From the NCBI RefSeq assembly GCF_025144225.1, contig NZ_JALXXB010000009.1, positions 1 to 64,000 of the forward strand: 64,000 bases of DNA. Reading direction: 5' to 3'. The stretch's first letter is position 1. Each line of letters begins with the position of its first letter. The notes beneath the pieces were generated by a model, which did no database searches, was not told where the DNA came from, and was given only the letters and a program-made list of their open reading frames with translations. Positions 49,343 to 57,866 of the stretch are shown here, piece by piece. A program made the position numbers and the translations under genes. Origin of the DNA: Aestuariimicrobium sp. p3-SID1156. Lineage in GTDB: Bacteria > Actinomycetota > Actinomycetes > Propionibacteriales > Propionibacteriaceae.

Positions 49343-49771
49343 ATGCATCATCCGTGGCGTGCGCTGAAGGCGCTGGCCGACTGGTCCCTTGTGTGGGATC
49401 ACCTTCCCGGCGACCTGCTTGGGTTTACCGATCACAGGACGCGCACCGTGGTTCTCGATCGAGACCTGTTGCAGGTGGAGCGTCGTTGCACGATTGCCCA
49501 CGAGTTGGAGCATGTGCACCGTGGCCCGGTGCCTGCTGACCCGTGGCTGGGGGCGCGCGAGGAATCGGCCGTCGAGCAGGAAGCAGCACGGGCGCTCATC
49601 TCGATCGAGGCGCTGGCCGATGCTGTCTCCTGGTCGCTGGACGTCCACGAGGTGGCGGACGCACTGTGGGTGGACGTGGACACGCTGCGCGTCCGGTTGG
49701 CGCACCTGCACCCTGCGGAGCGGGCGTTGCTGGCCCGGAAGATGGAGCACCACCTTGACCATGCCCACTGA
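49343..49771 (+). CDS. ImmA/IrrE-family metallopeptidase
   Basis: 142 residues with the zinc site HELEH in CTIAHELEHVHRG (residues about 51-63) and a third acid ligand in ESAVEQEAARALI. ImmA-type proteases cut XRE repressors and trigger induction. It lies 35 bp after the lipoprotein gene with GGTTGAGGG before the ATG. The repressor upstream is its natural candidate substrate. Confidence 0.82.
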   Translation: MHHPWRALKALADWSLVWDHLPGDLLGFTDHRTRTVVLDRDLLQVERRCTIAHELEHVHRGPVPADPWLGAREESAVEQEAARALISIEALADAVSWSLDVHEVADALWVDVDTLRVRLAHLHPAERALLARKMEHHLDHAH

Positions 49772-49976
49772 CGAGCAGATCGCCACTGCCCCCTCGCTGC
49801 GGGATCTCGCGCTGGACTGCGGTGTGCCCGAGTTCCGGCTGGCGAAGCGGATGCTCGAGTTGTCCCGCGACCCGGAGGCGATCGCCCGCTGGCCGGTCCA
49901 GCTCGCCCGGTTCACTCGCCTGGTGGAAGCTCGCCGAGAGGCGCGCTCGGCGCAGCGGCTGCGGCAGTCGAGTTGA
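49761..49976 (+). CDS. Small hypothetical protein antisense to the integrase end
   Basis: 71 residues, with SLRDLALDCGVPEFRLAKRM and ARWPVQLARFTRLVEARREA helices. It overlaps ImmA by 11 bp and runs 65 bp into the 3' end of the convergent integrase gene. The coding pattern is good before the overlap, so the gene is plausible. Confidence 0.45.
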   Translation: MPTDEQIATAPSLRDLALDCGVPEFRLAKRMLELSRDPEAIARWPVQLARFTRLVEARREARSAQRLRQSS

Positions 49977-51084
49977 GCCACGCCTCGGCCTGCTGGATGC
50001 CCGCGGCCTTCATGTCGCTGTCGGCAATCGCGTAGTAGCGGGCCGTGGTGGTGACGTCGGCGTGGCCGAGGATCGCCTGCAGGACGACCATGGGGACGTT
50101 GGCTGAGGCCATGAGGACCGCGCCGGAGGGTCTGGCGCCGGCGGGTGTGATGGGTCTCACGCCGGCCCGTCCGCACATGTCCTGCCAGTCCATCCAGTCC
50201 CGTTTGGGCTGGGTCGGCAGTTCTGGGTCGGGGCCGGGGAACACGAAGCCCACCCCGCCGGTCTCGGCCCGGTAGGCGCGGAATGCTTCGACCTGCGCGG
50301 CCCACAGCGGGATGGTGCGCTGCGATCGTTGCGACTTGGGTTCGGTGCGGACAAGGCCCTGGCCGGTGATCTCTCGCAGGCCGGCGACCACGTCCAGGTG
50401 TGGGGTGCCTGCATCCTCGTGCACGTCCTCCCAGCGCAGCGCCAGCACCTCGCCGGGCCTCATGGCTGACAGTAGCCCGCAGGCGACCCGTAGCCATTCG
50501 CGGCCCGGCTGCAGCGAGGCGAGCACCTGCCGCGACTCGGCGACGGTCCAGCGGTCGCGGGGGTTGGGCTTGGCCTGGGGCAGTTCGATCACCGCGCACG
50601 GGTTGCGGGGGATCTTGCCGCGCTTGGTGGCGACCTCCAGCGCTCGCCGGATAATGGCGTGGGTCTGGCGGATGGTGGCTTCGGACAGCCCTTGGCGGCG
50701 CATCCCGGCGTAGACCGACTCGAAGTGCTCGGGGGTGAGGTTGCGGAGCTTGATCCTGCCGAGCTTGGGCCGAACGTAGGTCTGCAGCTTGGAGCGGTAG
50801 CCCTGCAGGGTGCCCTCACGGGCGCGGGCTGGGGCGATGACTTCGAGCCAGTAGTCCAGCCATGCGTCCAGCGTGGTGGAGTCGGTGCCCAGGCCGGCGT
50901 CGCGTTCCTTGATCATGGTGCGCAGCGCGTCCTGGGCGCCGCGCATCGTCTTTCTGGTGGCGGTCCTGCGCACCCGCTTGCCGTCGATGATGCCGAAGTC
51001 GAGCTGTGCCCGCCATCGGCCATCGGCCAGCTCGAACACGGTGCCGGTTCCCTGCTGTCTGCGGGGTCGTTTCTCGGCCATCAT
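49912..51084 (-). CDS. Tyrosine integrase with atypical HxxR box
   Basis: 390 residues: an N-terminal arm-binding domain (about 10-60), a core-binding SAM-like domain (70-165) and a catalytic domain. Arg209 in AMRPGEVLALRW, Lys250 in RTEPKSQRSQRT, Arg318, His341 in LGHADVTTTARYY and Tyr350/351 are seen. In the HxxR box, TPAGARPSGAV stands where TPHxxRH is expected, so the catalytic His (position 315) is Ala and the following His is Pro. Strand exchange is probably impaired. The gene is 71 bp from attR. Confidence 0.88.
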   Translation of the reverse strand: MMAEKRPRRQQGTGTVFELADGRWRAQLDFGIIDGKRVRRTATRKTMRGAQDALRTMIKERDAGLGTDSTTLDAWLDYWLEVIAPARAREGTLQGYRSKLQTYVRPKLGRIKLRNLTPEHFESVYAGMRRQGLSEATIRQTHAIIRRALEVATKRGKIPRNPCAVIELPQAKPNPRDRWTVAESRQVLASLQPGREWLRVACGLLSAMRPGEVLALRWEDVHEDAGTPHLDVVAGLREITGQGLVRTEPKSQRSQRTIPLWAAQVEAFRAYRAETGGVGFVFPGPDPELPTQPKRDWMDWQDMCGRAGVRPITPAGARPSGAVLMASANVPMVVLQAILGHADVTTTARYYAIADSDMKAAGIQQAEAWLNSTAAAAAPSAPLGELPPGE

Positions 51085-51102
51085 CGGCCCTCCAAAATCG
51101 AG

Positions 51103-51124
51103 TTAGGCTTACGGATAGGCTACT
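51103..51124. repeat. Candidate integrase arm-type sites, right end
   Basis: Two direct copies, TTAGGCTTAC (51103) and ATAGGCTACT (51115), matching the TAGGCTAC motifs at 10398-10454 in the same orientation, and lying between int and the core. Confidence 0.42.
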
Positions 51125-51155
51125 GGTGCCCGCGTTTTCCGCGCCATTCCGGGGC

Positions 51156-51209
51156 CGACCCAGGGATTATGAGTCCCCTGCTCTGACCGGCTGAGCTAAC
51201 GCCCCCTCG
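51156..51209. repeat. attR core with truncated tRNA copy
   Basis: Identical to 10305-10358. It contains the 5' 50 nt of the tRNA (minus strand, 51205 to 51156) and lacks the 3' acceptor part, so it is not a functional tRNA. The original host promoter region of the tRNA should lie to its right. Confidence 0.93.
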
Positions 51210-51261
51210 TCTGGTCAACGCGTACAGCGTAGTGCTTTGGGCTCGCGGTGCTGCCAGTCGC

Positions 51262-52077
51262 TCAGGCCGGTCCGCTCGTCGGCAGGCCGAGCAGCTCCTC
51301 GATGCGGCGCCCGACACCGGAATCATCGTGAGGACCGGCCACCGGGTAGCCCTTCTCCTCCAACAGCGCATGGCAGTGCTGCATCCGGAAGGGGCGCCCG
51401 ACCAGGTCCAGCATGGCCATGTCATTGGGCATGTCGCCGAAGGCAGCGACGTCAGCGGGGTCGACGTCCATCTCGTCCAGCAGGGTGGCCAGCCCGGAGC
51501 CCTTGTCGACCCCGGCGCGGCTGATCTCCAACAGGCCTGCCTCCCCGACGAAGGACCAGGTCACCGTCATCCGGTCACCGACGACAGGGGAGACCTCCAG
51601 TGCGAGGTCGTCCACGTGGTGGTCGGGGCTGAGCACGAGCAGTTTCACCGGCGACTTCTGCTCCAGAGCCTGTTCGACGCTGCAGTCCACCAGCAGGTGC
51701 TCCCGGTCGTCCTTGACCGGGAAATCCTTGTCGGCCGCGTATCCCTCGAGGAGTTCCAGGGCCAGGAACATGTCGGGGTGGGCTGTGCGAAGGTCGCTCA
51801 CCACAGCGAGAGTCGCGTCGGCGTCCAGCAGGTCGGCCGAGATCACGCCGCGATGGTGAAGGTCGTAGCGGACGGCCCCATTGCTGGCCAGCACGAAGGG
51901 GTCTGCCTCGGCCAGTGGCTCGAGGACTCGCAACCAGCGATAGGGGCGTCCGGTGGCGAAAATTGTGCGGACGCCGAGCTCAGCAGCCCGCAGTACCGCT
52001 TCCACATTGCGTGCGCTGGGCTCACCATCGGCTCCCAGAAAGGTGCCGTCAAGGTCTGTCGCGATTGCCCTGATCAA
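51262..52077 (-). CDS. Cof-type HAD hydrolase
   Basis: 271 residues of HAD subfamily IIB: motif I TDLDGTFLG (residues 7-15), motif II in FATGRPY, a Lys near SPVKLLVL and motif IV FGDMPNDMAMLD. The cap domain sits between motifs II and III. These hydrolases act on sugar phosphates or cofactors; the substrate is not predictable. The gene overlaps its upstream neighbour by 29 bp. Confidence 0.85.
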   Translation of the reverse strand: MIRAIATDLDGTFLGADGEPSARNVEAVLRAAELGVRTIFATGRPYRWLRVLEPLAEADPFVLASNGAVRYDLHHRGVISADLLDADATLAVVSDLRTAHPDMFLALELLEGYAADKDFPVKDDREHLLVDCSVEQALEQKSPVKLLVLSPDHHVDDLALEVSPVVGDRMTVTWSFVGEAGLLEISRAGVDKGSGLATLLDEMDVDPADVAAFGDMPNDMAMLDLVGRPFRMQHCHALLEEKGYPVAGPHDDSGVGRRIEELLGLPTSGPA

Positions 52078-52948
52078 GGATCAACCTCCTGTTGGGGCTG
52101 GGGGAACTGCCTCCGGAGGAACCCTCGCCGCCCTGGCTGCCCGAGGGTGACTCCGAGGGGGACTGGCCACCGGACTGGCTCTGGCTGGGGGAGGCAGAGC
52201 CGGAGCCGGAGGAGGAACTCTCGGGGCTCTGCGGGCTTTGCGGCGTCCCGCTACCACTGCCACCACCACTGCTCGGGGGTGGTGTGACCGGTGGGGGCGG
52301 GGACTGGGGAGGCTGGTTCTGGAAGGCGAGAACAGCGATCAGCAGCGCCATCGCCGCCACCAGCACGGCCAGCAGCCAGGCCACCAGGGTCGACACCCAA
52401 CCGGCCCGATCGTGGCGACCGGGCCAGGGCAGCGGCCACAGACGACTCCCTCCTGGCGCAGTGTTCGAGCGCCAGTACATCTGGTAATCCGGGCCCGAGG
52501 GGCGCCCCAGAAGCCGGGTGCGGGACAGGTCCACCGCGTCCAGCACACGCTGCGCCTCGGCCACGGCAGCCGGTGACCCGTCGTGGGCGAGCGCCACCCA
52601 GGGCGCATGCTGGCCCGTGTCGGGGGGCTGCGGGGCCTGCATTGGGCGGAACTTCTCGGCCAGCCGGCCCTCGTCCTGTCCCTGACCCCCACGCGCCAGG
52701 ACGGTGTCCAGGTGCATCCGGTTGACCTCGCCGGCCAGACGATCCCGGGCTGCCGCGTCCGAGGCGGCGCCAGCAGCCAGAATGATCAGCATCGCGGAGG
52801 TGCCGTCATCGTCGTGGGCGGCATAGGCGACCCCGCTGGGGGTGGCCACCAGGCGGGCGTCCAACCAGTAGTCGCCGATGCGCGGGGGGTCGGTGCTCAC
52901 CAGCGGCGTCGCCAAGGGGGCGGGCTGGGAGGGGAACTGGTCAGACAT
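52049..52948 (-). CDS. Membrane protein with proline/serine-rich C-terminus
   Basis: 299 residues. An N-terminal soluble domain of about 180 (GDYWLDARLVATPSGVAYAA...) resembles non-catalytic kinase-like or DUF domains; then one transmembrane helix (TLVAWLLAVLVAAMALLIAVL) and a long Pro then Ser/Gly-rich extracellular tail with SPSESPSGSQGG repeats. No enzymatic motif. It may be a wall-spanning stalk protein. Confidence 0.6.
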   Translation of the reverse strand: MSDQFPSQPAPLATPLVSTDPPRIGDYWLDARLVATPSGVAYAAHDDDGTSAMLIILAAGAASDAAARDRLAGEVNRMHLDTVLARGGQGQDEGRLAEKFRPMQAPQPPDTGQHAPWVALAHDGSPAAVAEAQRVLDAVDLSRTRLLGRPSGPDYQMYWRSNTAPGGSRLWPLPWPGRHDRAGWVSTLVAWLLAVLVAAMALLIAVLAFQNQPPQSPPPPVTPPPSSGGGSGSGTPQSPQSPESSSSGSGSASPSQSQSGGQSPSESPSGSQGGEGSSGGSSPSPNRRLILDQGNRDRP

Positions 52949-53095
52949 CACCCCCTAGTTCACCACATGACCGAAGCACCGCAGCCCTTGGTTGTGGACG
53001 CGAGGGCGGTAGTGTGGCCCAGGACACGCGCAGCCCGTGCGTCCTCGTGGCATCGAGACTGATCGCCGCACTCACGCCAGACCGATGGAGTTGAC

Positions 53096-54157
53096 TTGAG
53101 CACGTCCGTCCCCCAGGGCCAGTCCATGAGCATCCGCGAGGCCGCACGTCTCATTGGCGAGGCGATCGCCCAGGTGCAGCGCGTCATCGTGGGCCAGGAG
53201 CACATGGTCGAGCAATTGATGGTCGGACTGCTCTCCAAGGGGCACGTGCTGCTGGAAGGTGTGCCCGGGGTGGCCAAGACGCTGGCGGTGCGTTCCTTCG
53301 CGACCGTCGTCGGTGGCAGCTTCGCGCGCATCCAGTTCACTCCTGACCTGGTGCCCTCCGACATCGTCGGCACCCGCATCTACTCGGCCTCGAAGGAGAC
53401 CTTCGACATCGAGCTCGGACCCGTCTTCGTGAACTTCGTGCTCGCCGACGAGATCAACCGAGCACCCGCCAAGGTGCAGTCGGCGATGCTCGAGCTGATG
53501 GCAGAGAAGCAGGTCTCCATTGCCGGTATCACCTACCCGGCGCAGAAGCCTTTCATCGTCATCGCGACCCAGAACCCGGTGGAGTCCGAGGGCGTCTACC
53601 CGCTGCCCGAGGCCCAGCGCGACCGCTTCCTGCTCAAGGTTGACGTGCCCTACCCTCGCGGCAACGAGGAGTTCGAGATCCTGCGCCGGATGAGCGTGAA
53701 GCCGCCGGAGGCCGTGCCGGTGCTGAACCCCAACCTGGTGCTCCAGCTGCAGGACCTCGCCTCGGAGGTCTTCGTGCACAACCTGGTGGCGGAATACATC
53801 GTGCGCCTGGTCCTGGCGACCCGTACCCCGGCCGAATTCGGCATGCCGGACCTGGAGAATGTCATCCAGATCGGGTGCTCCCCGCGCGCCACCCTGGGTC
53901 TGACCGCCGCCGCGCGCTCGCTGGCTCTCATCCATGGACGCGACTACGTCCTGCCCACCGACGTGCAGGCCGTGGCGAAGGATGTGATGGCCCACCGCAT
54001 CGTGCTCGGCTTCGATGCCGTCGCCGACAACATCCTGCCCACCAACGTGGTGGAGCGGGTACTGGCAATGGTGCCACCGCCCACGCCGGTGTGGAACCAG
54101 AAGCAGCGTGAGGCGAGCCACGAGCAGCAGCGCCACGCCCCCGAGTTCCGGAGCTGA
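53096..54157 (+). CDS. MoxR-family AAA+ ATPase
   Basis: 353 residues from a TTG preceded by GGAG; an ATG at 53126 is the alternative. Walker A GVPGVAKT (55-62), Walker B ADEINRAP, sensor ATQNPVE and arginine finger region EAQRDRFLLKV are seen. MoxR ATPases act as chaperones for VWA-domain partners, and here the DUF58 and two VWA genes follow immediately, forming the standard cluster. Confidence 0.92.
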   Translation: MSTSVPQGQSMSIREAARLIGEAIAQVQRVIVGQEHMVEQLMVGLLSKGHVLLEGVPGVAKTLAVRSFATVVGGSFARIQFTPDLVPSDIVGTRIYSASKETFDIELGPVFVNFVLADEINRAPAKVQSAMLELMAEKQVSIAGITYPAQKPFIVIATQNPVESEGVYPLPEAQRDRFLLKVDVPYPRGNEEFEILRRMSVKPPEAVPVLNPNLVLQLQDLASEVFVHNLVAEYIVRLVLATRTPAEFGMPDLENVIQIGCSPRATLGLTAAARSLALIHGRDYVLPTDVQAVAKDVMAHRIVLGFDAVADNILPTNVVERVLAMVPPPTPVWNQKQREASHEQQRHAPEFRS

Positions 54158-54163
54158 CCAGCC

Positions 54164-55258
54164 GTGACGTCCTTCCCGCCGCCTGAGGGACGCCCGGTCT
54201 TCGCGCCCCCGGGCCCTCCGATGCCGATGGCGAAGCAGCGCCAGGAGCTCGGGGTGGCCCACACGATCATCGAGCCACCCACCGGCCCCAGCGTTCCACT
54301 GTCGAAGCTCGCGCCCGAGGCGGCGCTGCGACGACTCGAGCTCACGGTCGTGCGCCGGCTGGAGGGCTTCCTGCACGGCGACCATCTCGGCCTGCTGCCG
54401 GGGCCCGGGTCGGACACCAATGACGCCCGCCTCTACCAGCCGGGCCAGGACGATGTCCGCAAGATGGACTGGGCCGTCACCGCACGCACCACCGAGCCGC
54501 ACGTCCGCGACACCATGGCTGACCGCGAGCTCGAGGTGTGGGCACTGCTGGACGTCACCCCGTCGATGAACTGGGGGACCGAGGGCATCACCAAGCGTGA
54601 CCTCGGCATCGCCGCGATCGCCACCATCGGCTTCCTGAGCCAACGGATGGGTGATCGCTTCGGTGGTCTGGTCATGCGCCAGGACGGCATCCGTCGCATC
54701 CCTGCCCGCTCGGGACGCACCGCGCTCTACGCCCTGTTGCGTTCGATGCTCAACGAGCCGATCGTGCCCGACCGGGCGCCGGGGTCGATGACGTTGGCAG
54801 AGGGCATCGAGCAGCTCGCCCGCACCCAGCGTCGTCGGGGCATGCGCGTGGTCGTCTCCGACTTCCTCAGCCCCGGTGACTCCGAGCTGGACCCCAACAT
54901 CGAACCGGACTGGGAGCGTTCCCTGCGACGGCTCGCGGTCCGCAACCAGGTCCTGGCGGTCGAGGTCGTGGACACCCGCGAGGTGGACTTCCCTGACGTC
55001 GGTGAGATCCTGATCAAGGACCCCGAAACCGACTTCTCCCGCTACGTCAACACGTCTGATCCCGCCGCTCGCGCACGAATGAATGCGGCCAGCCGAGCCC
55101 AGCGCGACCGGGTCAGGATCGCGCTGCGCCGCTCCGGCGTGGGACACATCCAGTTGCGTACCGACAGAGACTGGGTGCATGACATTGCCCGTTTCGTGCT
55201 CTCCTACCGCCGGACGGCGAGCATGCTCCACACGCCTCCGCAGGGGGTGAGTCGATGA
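54164..55258 (+). CDS. DUF58 domain protein
   Basis: 364 residues, starting at a GTG 6 bp after moxR. The DUF58 signature is in YQPGQDDVRKMDWAVTARTTEPHVRD (about 94-119), followed by a degenerate VWA-like fold with DVTPSMNWG and VSDFLSPGDSE. It links MoxR with the VWA proteins. The stop overlaps the next gene (ATGA). Confidence 0.88.
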   Translation: MTSFPPPEGRPVFAPPGPPMPMAKQRQELGVAHTIIEPPTGPSVPLSKLAPEAALRRLELTVVRRLEGFLHGDHLGLLPGPGSDTNDARLYQPGQDDVRKMDWAVTARTTEPHVRDTMADRELEVWALLDVTPSMNWGTEGITKRDLGIAAIATIGFLSQRMGDRFGGLVMRQDGIRRIPARSGRTALYALLRSMLNEPIVPDRAPGSMTLAEGIEQLARTQRRRGMRVVVSDFLSPGDSELDPNIEPDWERSLRRLAVRNQVLAVEVVDTREVDFPDVGEILIKDPETDFSRYVNTSDPAARARMNAASRAQRDRVRIALRRSGVGHIQLRTDRDWVHDIARFVLSYRRTASMLHTPPQGVSR

Positions 55259-56214
55259 GCTGGCCGAGTTTCCAGGACCCGCAACGGCTGTGGGTGCTCC
55301 TGCTGGTCCCGCTGCTGGTGATCGCCTACGTGATCGTGCTGCGCCTGCGCAGCAAGCAGGGCATGCGCTTCACCAATACCGGCGTTCTGGGCAAGGTGCT
55401 GCCCCGCCAGGCCAACTGGCGGCGCCACCTCGCGGTGGCGATGATGCTGCTCTCCCTGGTGGCGCTGTCGCTGGCCTGGGCTCGCCCGCAGGGCATTGAG
55501 AAGGTGCCCCGCGAACGCGCCACGATCGTGCTGGTGATCGATGTGTCACAGTCCATGCAGGCCAAGGACGTGCGTCCCACCAGGCTGGATGCGGCCAAGA
55601 AGGCAGCCGTGGAGTTCATGGACTCGCTGCCCGCCAGCTACAACGTGTCGGTGATCGCCCTGTCGGGCAAGCCGAGCATCGTGATCCCGCCCAGTGTCGA
55701 CCGGGCCGCCACGCGGCGTGCAATCAACACCCTGGAGCTGAAGGACGGCACCGCCATCGGGGACTCCCTGTTGACGGCGTTGAACGCGTTGAAGATGGCC
55801 CCCACCGGCGGGGACAACACCCCCGCACCTGGAGCCATCGTGCTGCTTTCCGATGGGCAGAACACCCAGGGCCAGTCGCCGGGCCAACAGGCCCAGCGGG
55901 CGAAGCAGCAGAAGGTGAAGGTCTACACCATCGCCTACGGCACTGCCACGGGCTATGTCGACCTCGACGGCAAGCGCGAGCGGGTGGCTCCTGATACCCA
56001 GCTGCTCAAAGACATCGCCCAGACCGGCGGGGGCAAGTCCTGGACCGCTGACAGCGCCAAGCAGCTGGGCGAGGTCTACAAGGATGTTCGCGGTGAGGTC
56101 GGCTACGAGGAGAAGAAGGTCGAGATCACGGCCCAGTGGGCCTTCTACGCCTTCGCGTTTGCCGTGGTCGGAGCCCTGGCTGCGGTGTCGATGGCAGCGA
56201 GGTGGCCCTCATGA
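55255..56214 (+). CDS. VWA-domain membrane protein (BatA-like), first copy
   Basis: 319 residues: N-terminal helices (LWVLLLVPLLVIAYVIVLRL and HLAVAMMLLSLVALSLAW), a VWA domain with the MIDAS motif DVSQSMQA, and a C-terminal helix (WAFYAFAFAVVGALAAVSM). It belongs to the Bat-type partners of MoxR. About half-identical in layout to the next gene. Confidence 0.88.
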   Translation: MSWPSFQDPQRLWVLLLVPLLVIAYVIVLRLRSKQGMRFTNTGVLGKVLPRQANWRRHLAVAMMLLSLVALSLAWARPQGIEKVPRERATIVLVIDVSQSMQAKDVRPTRLDAAKKAAVEFMDSLPASYNVSVIALSGKPSIVIPPSVDRAATRRAINTLELKDGTAIGDSLLTALNALKMAPTGGDNTPAPGAIVLLSDGQNTQGQSPGQQAQRAKQQKVKVYTIAYGTATGYVDLDGKRERVAPDTQLLKDIAQTGGGKSWTADSAKQLGEVYKDVRGEVGYEEKKVEITAQWAFYAFAFAVVGALAAVSMAARWPS

Positions 56215-57161
56215 GCCTGGAATTCCTGCTCCCGCATCGCCTGTGGTGGCTGATGGTGGTGCCCGCCATCGGGCTCCTCTACTGGTACCTGGGGCAGCTG
56301 CGGCCGATGAGTCGCCGCCGATCCCACAAGCTCGACCTGGTGCTTCCCCGTGAGAAGCCGTGGAAGCGCCACCTCGCCGTGGTCAGCGCCCTGCTGGCGC
56401 TGACGTCGTTGGTGGTCGCCTATGCCAAGCCGAAGGACTACACCGAGGTGCCGCGCGAACGGGCCACCGTGGTAGTTGCCATCGATGTCTCCAGGTCGAT
56501 GATGGCCGAAGACGTCGCCCCCAACCGCATGGACGCCGCCCAGACTGCGGCCAAGGAGTTCCTCAAACTCCTCCCGCCGCGCTTCAACGTGGCCCTGGTG
56601 GCCTTTGCCGGGGACGCCCATCTGGTCGTGCCACCGACCACGGATCGCGGCACCGTGGCCCGCGCCATCGACAACCTGGAGATGGCCCCCTCCACCGCGA
56701 TCGGTGATGCCGTCTACAAGAGCCTGGACGCGTTGAAGCTGGTGCCACCGGATCCGAAGGATGCGGAAGCGACGGCTCCGGCTGCCATCGTGTTGCTGTC
56801 GGATGGGGCGACCAACTCGGGGCGTCCCTCGGCGACTGCCGCGCGCGATGCCCGCAAGCAGGACGTGCCGGTCTACACCATCGCCTATGGCACAGCCACC
56901 GGCTACGTCGTGGAGAAGGGCGTGCGCCAGCCGGTGCCGGTGAACCACCGCGAGCTGGAGGAGGTCGCCCGGATCTCCGGCGGGAAGAAGCTCTCCGCCA
57001 CCAGTGACCAGGAACTGTCGGCCGCCTACAAGCAGATCGCCAAGTCGATCGGCTACGAGAAGGTCTACGTCGAGGTCACCGAGCGGTACGCCGGGTTCGC
57101 ATTGCTGTTCGGCATCCTGTCGGCGCTGTCGGTGATGTCGCTGGCGGCGAGGTGGCCGTGA
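56211..57161 (+). CDS. VWA-domain membrane protein (BatA-like), second copy
   Basis: 316 residues with the same design: two N-terminal helices, MIDAS DVSRSMMAEDV, VYTIAYGTATGYV (shared with the first copy), and a C-terminal helix. It overlaps the first copy by ATGA. The pair probably arose by tandem duplication and may form a heterodimer at the membrane, as expected for BatA/BatB. Confidence 0.88.
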   Translation: MSLEFLLPHRLWWLMVVPAIGLLYWYLGQLRPMSRRRSHKLDLVLPREKPWKRHLAVVSALLALTSLVVAYAKPKDYTEVPRERATVVVAIDVSRSMMAEDVAPNRMDAAQTAAKEFLKLLPPRFNVALVAFAGDAHLVVPPTTDRGTVARAIDNLEMAPSTAIGDAVYKSLDALKLVPPDPKDAEATAPAAIVLLSDGATNSGRPSATAARDARKQDVPVYTIAYGTATGYVVEKGVRQPVPVNHRELEEVARISGGKKLSATSDQELSAAYKQIAKSIGYEKVYVEVTERYAGFALLFGILSALSVMSLAARWP

Positions 57162-57859
57162 GCGGGGCCCGGGACGGCGGGGTGCTGGAGCGGCTCGCCG
57201 CCGTCCAGGAGCGCATTGAACGCGCCTGCACCGTGGTCGGGCGAGATCCCTCCGAGGTGGCCCTGTTGCCGGTCTCCAAGACCAGGTCGGCGGCCGAGAT
57301 CGAGCCGGTCGTCGCGGCCGGGTACCGGTCCATGGGGGAGAACCGGGTCCAGGAAGTCGTCGCCAAGGCCCCCGATCTGCCTCAGGTTTCGTGGACCCTG
57401 ATTGGACCGCTGCAGAGCAACAAGATGACCAAGGTCGTGCAGCTCGTGGACCAGTTCCAGGGACTCGACTCGCTGGACATCGCCGAGGGGCTCCACTCCA
57501 GGCTCGAAACGGCCGGGCGGGAGCTGGACGTGATGGTGCAGGTCAACACCTCCGGGGAGCTGACCAAGTCCGGCCTGGCCCCTGACGAGGTGGTGGACTT
57601 CTGCCAGCGACTGGGCGAGTTCACGACGCTGAAGCCGGTGGGGTTGATGACGATCGCCACCAACACCCCGGACCAGGACGAGGTCGCACGCTGCTTCTCC
57701 CAGTTGGCGCAGCTTCGCGAGGAACTGCGCCAGGGCCGGGTGGCGAACACCGAATGGCCGGAGCTGTCGATGGGCATGTCGGCGGACCTGGAGACCGCGA
57801 TCGCCCACGGGTCGACCATGGTCCGCATCGGACGCGCGATCTTCGGCGAGCGGGACTGA
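57158..57859 (+). CDS. YggS/PLPBP-family PLP homeostasis protein
   Basis: 233 residues from a GTG overlapping the VWA stop (GTGA). LPVSKTRSAAEIEPVVAAG with the PLP-binding Lys, SMGENRVQE, and a C-terminal SMGMSADLETAIAHGSTMVR with the phosphate-binding loop mark the family. It buffers pyridoxal phosphate in the cytoplasm. Its fusion to the MoxR operon is a local arrangement. Confidence 0.9.
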   Translation: MSGARDGGVLERLAAVQERIERACTVVGRDPSEVALLPVSKTRSAAEIEPVVAAGYRSMGENRVQEVVAKAPDLPQVSWTLIGPLQSNKMTKVVQLVDQFQGLDSLDIAEGLHSRLETAGRELDVMVQVNTSGELTKSGLAPDEVVDFCQRLGEFTTLKPVGLMTIATNTPDQDEVARCFSQLAQLREELRQGRVANTEWPELSMGMSADLETAIAHGSTMVRIGRAIFGERD

Positions 57860-57866
57860 GAAGCAC

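Larger units (their letters stand above)
10359..51155. mobile_element. Integrated siphovirus prophage
   Basis: The segment between the two 54-bp att cores (about 40.8 kb) holds an integrase at one end, repressor and Cro-like genes, an early operon with recombination genes, and a full set of packaging, head, tail and lysis genes in the usual order. Nearly all genes after the immunity region are leftward. Three possible lesions are described separately: the integrase active site, the RuvC-like gene, and an in-frame stop in the tail spike. Confidence 0.95.

Noticed and set aside
51156-51205. Second CAT-anticodon tRNA gene
   Set aside because: It lacks the T-arm 3' half and the acceptor 3' strand, so it is only the attR remnant.
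53072-55231. 719-codon open frame on the minus strand
   Set aside because: It mirrors the MoxR and DUF58 genes, both with clear motifs. The translation is Arg/Gly/His-rich as expected for a shadow frame.
55255-57161. Two VWA genes as one frameshifted gene
   Set aside because: Each has its own start, MIDAS motif and membrane helices, and adjacent VWA paralogues are normal in MoxR clusters.
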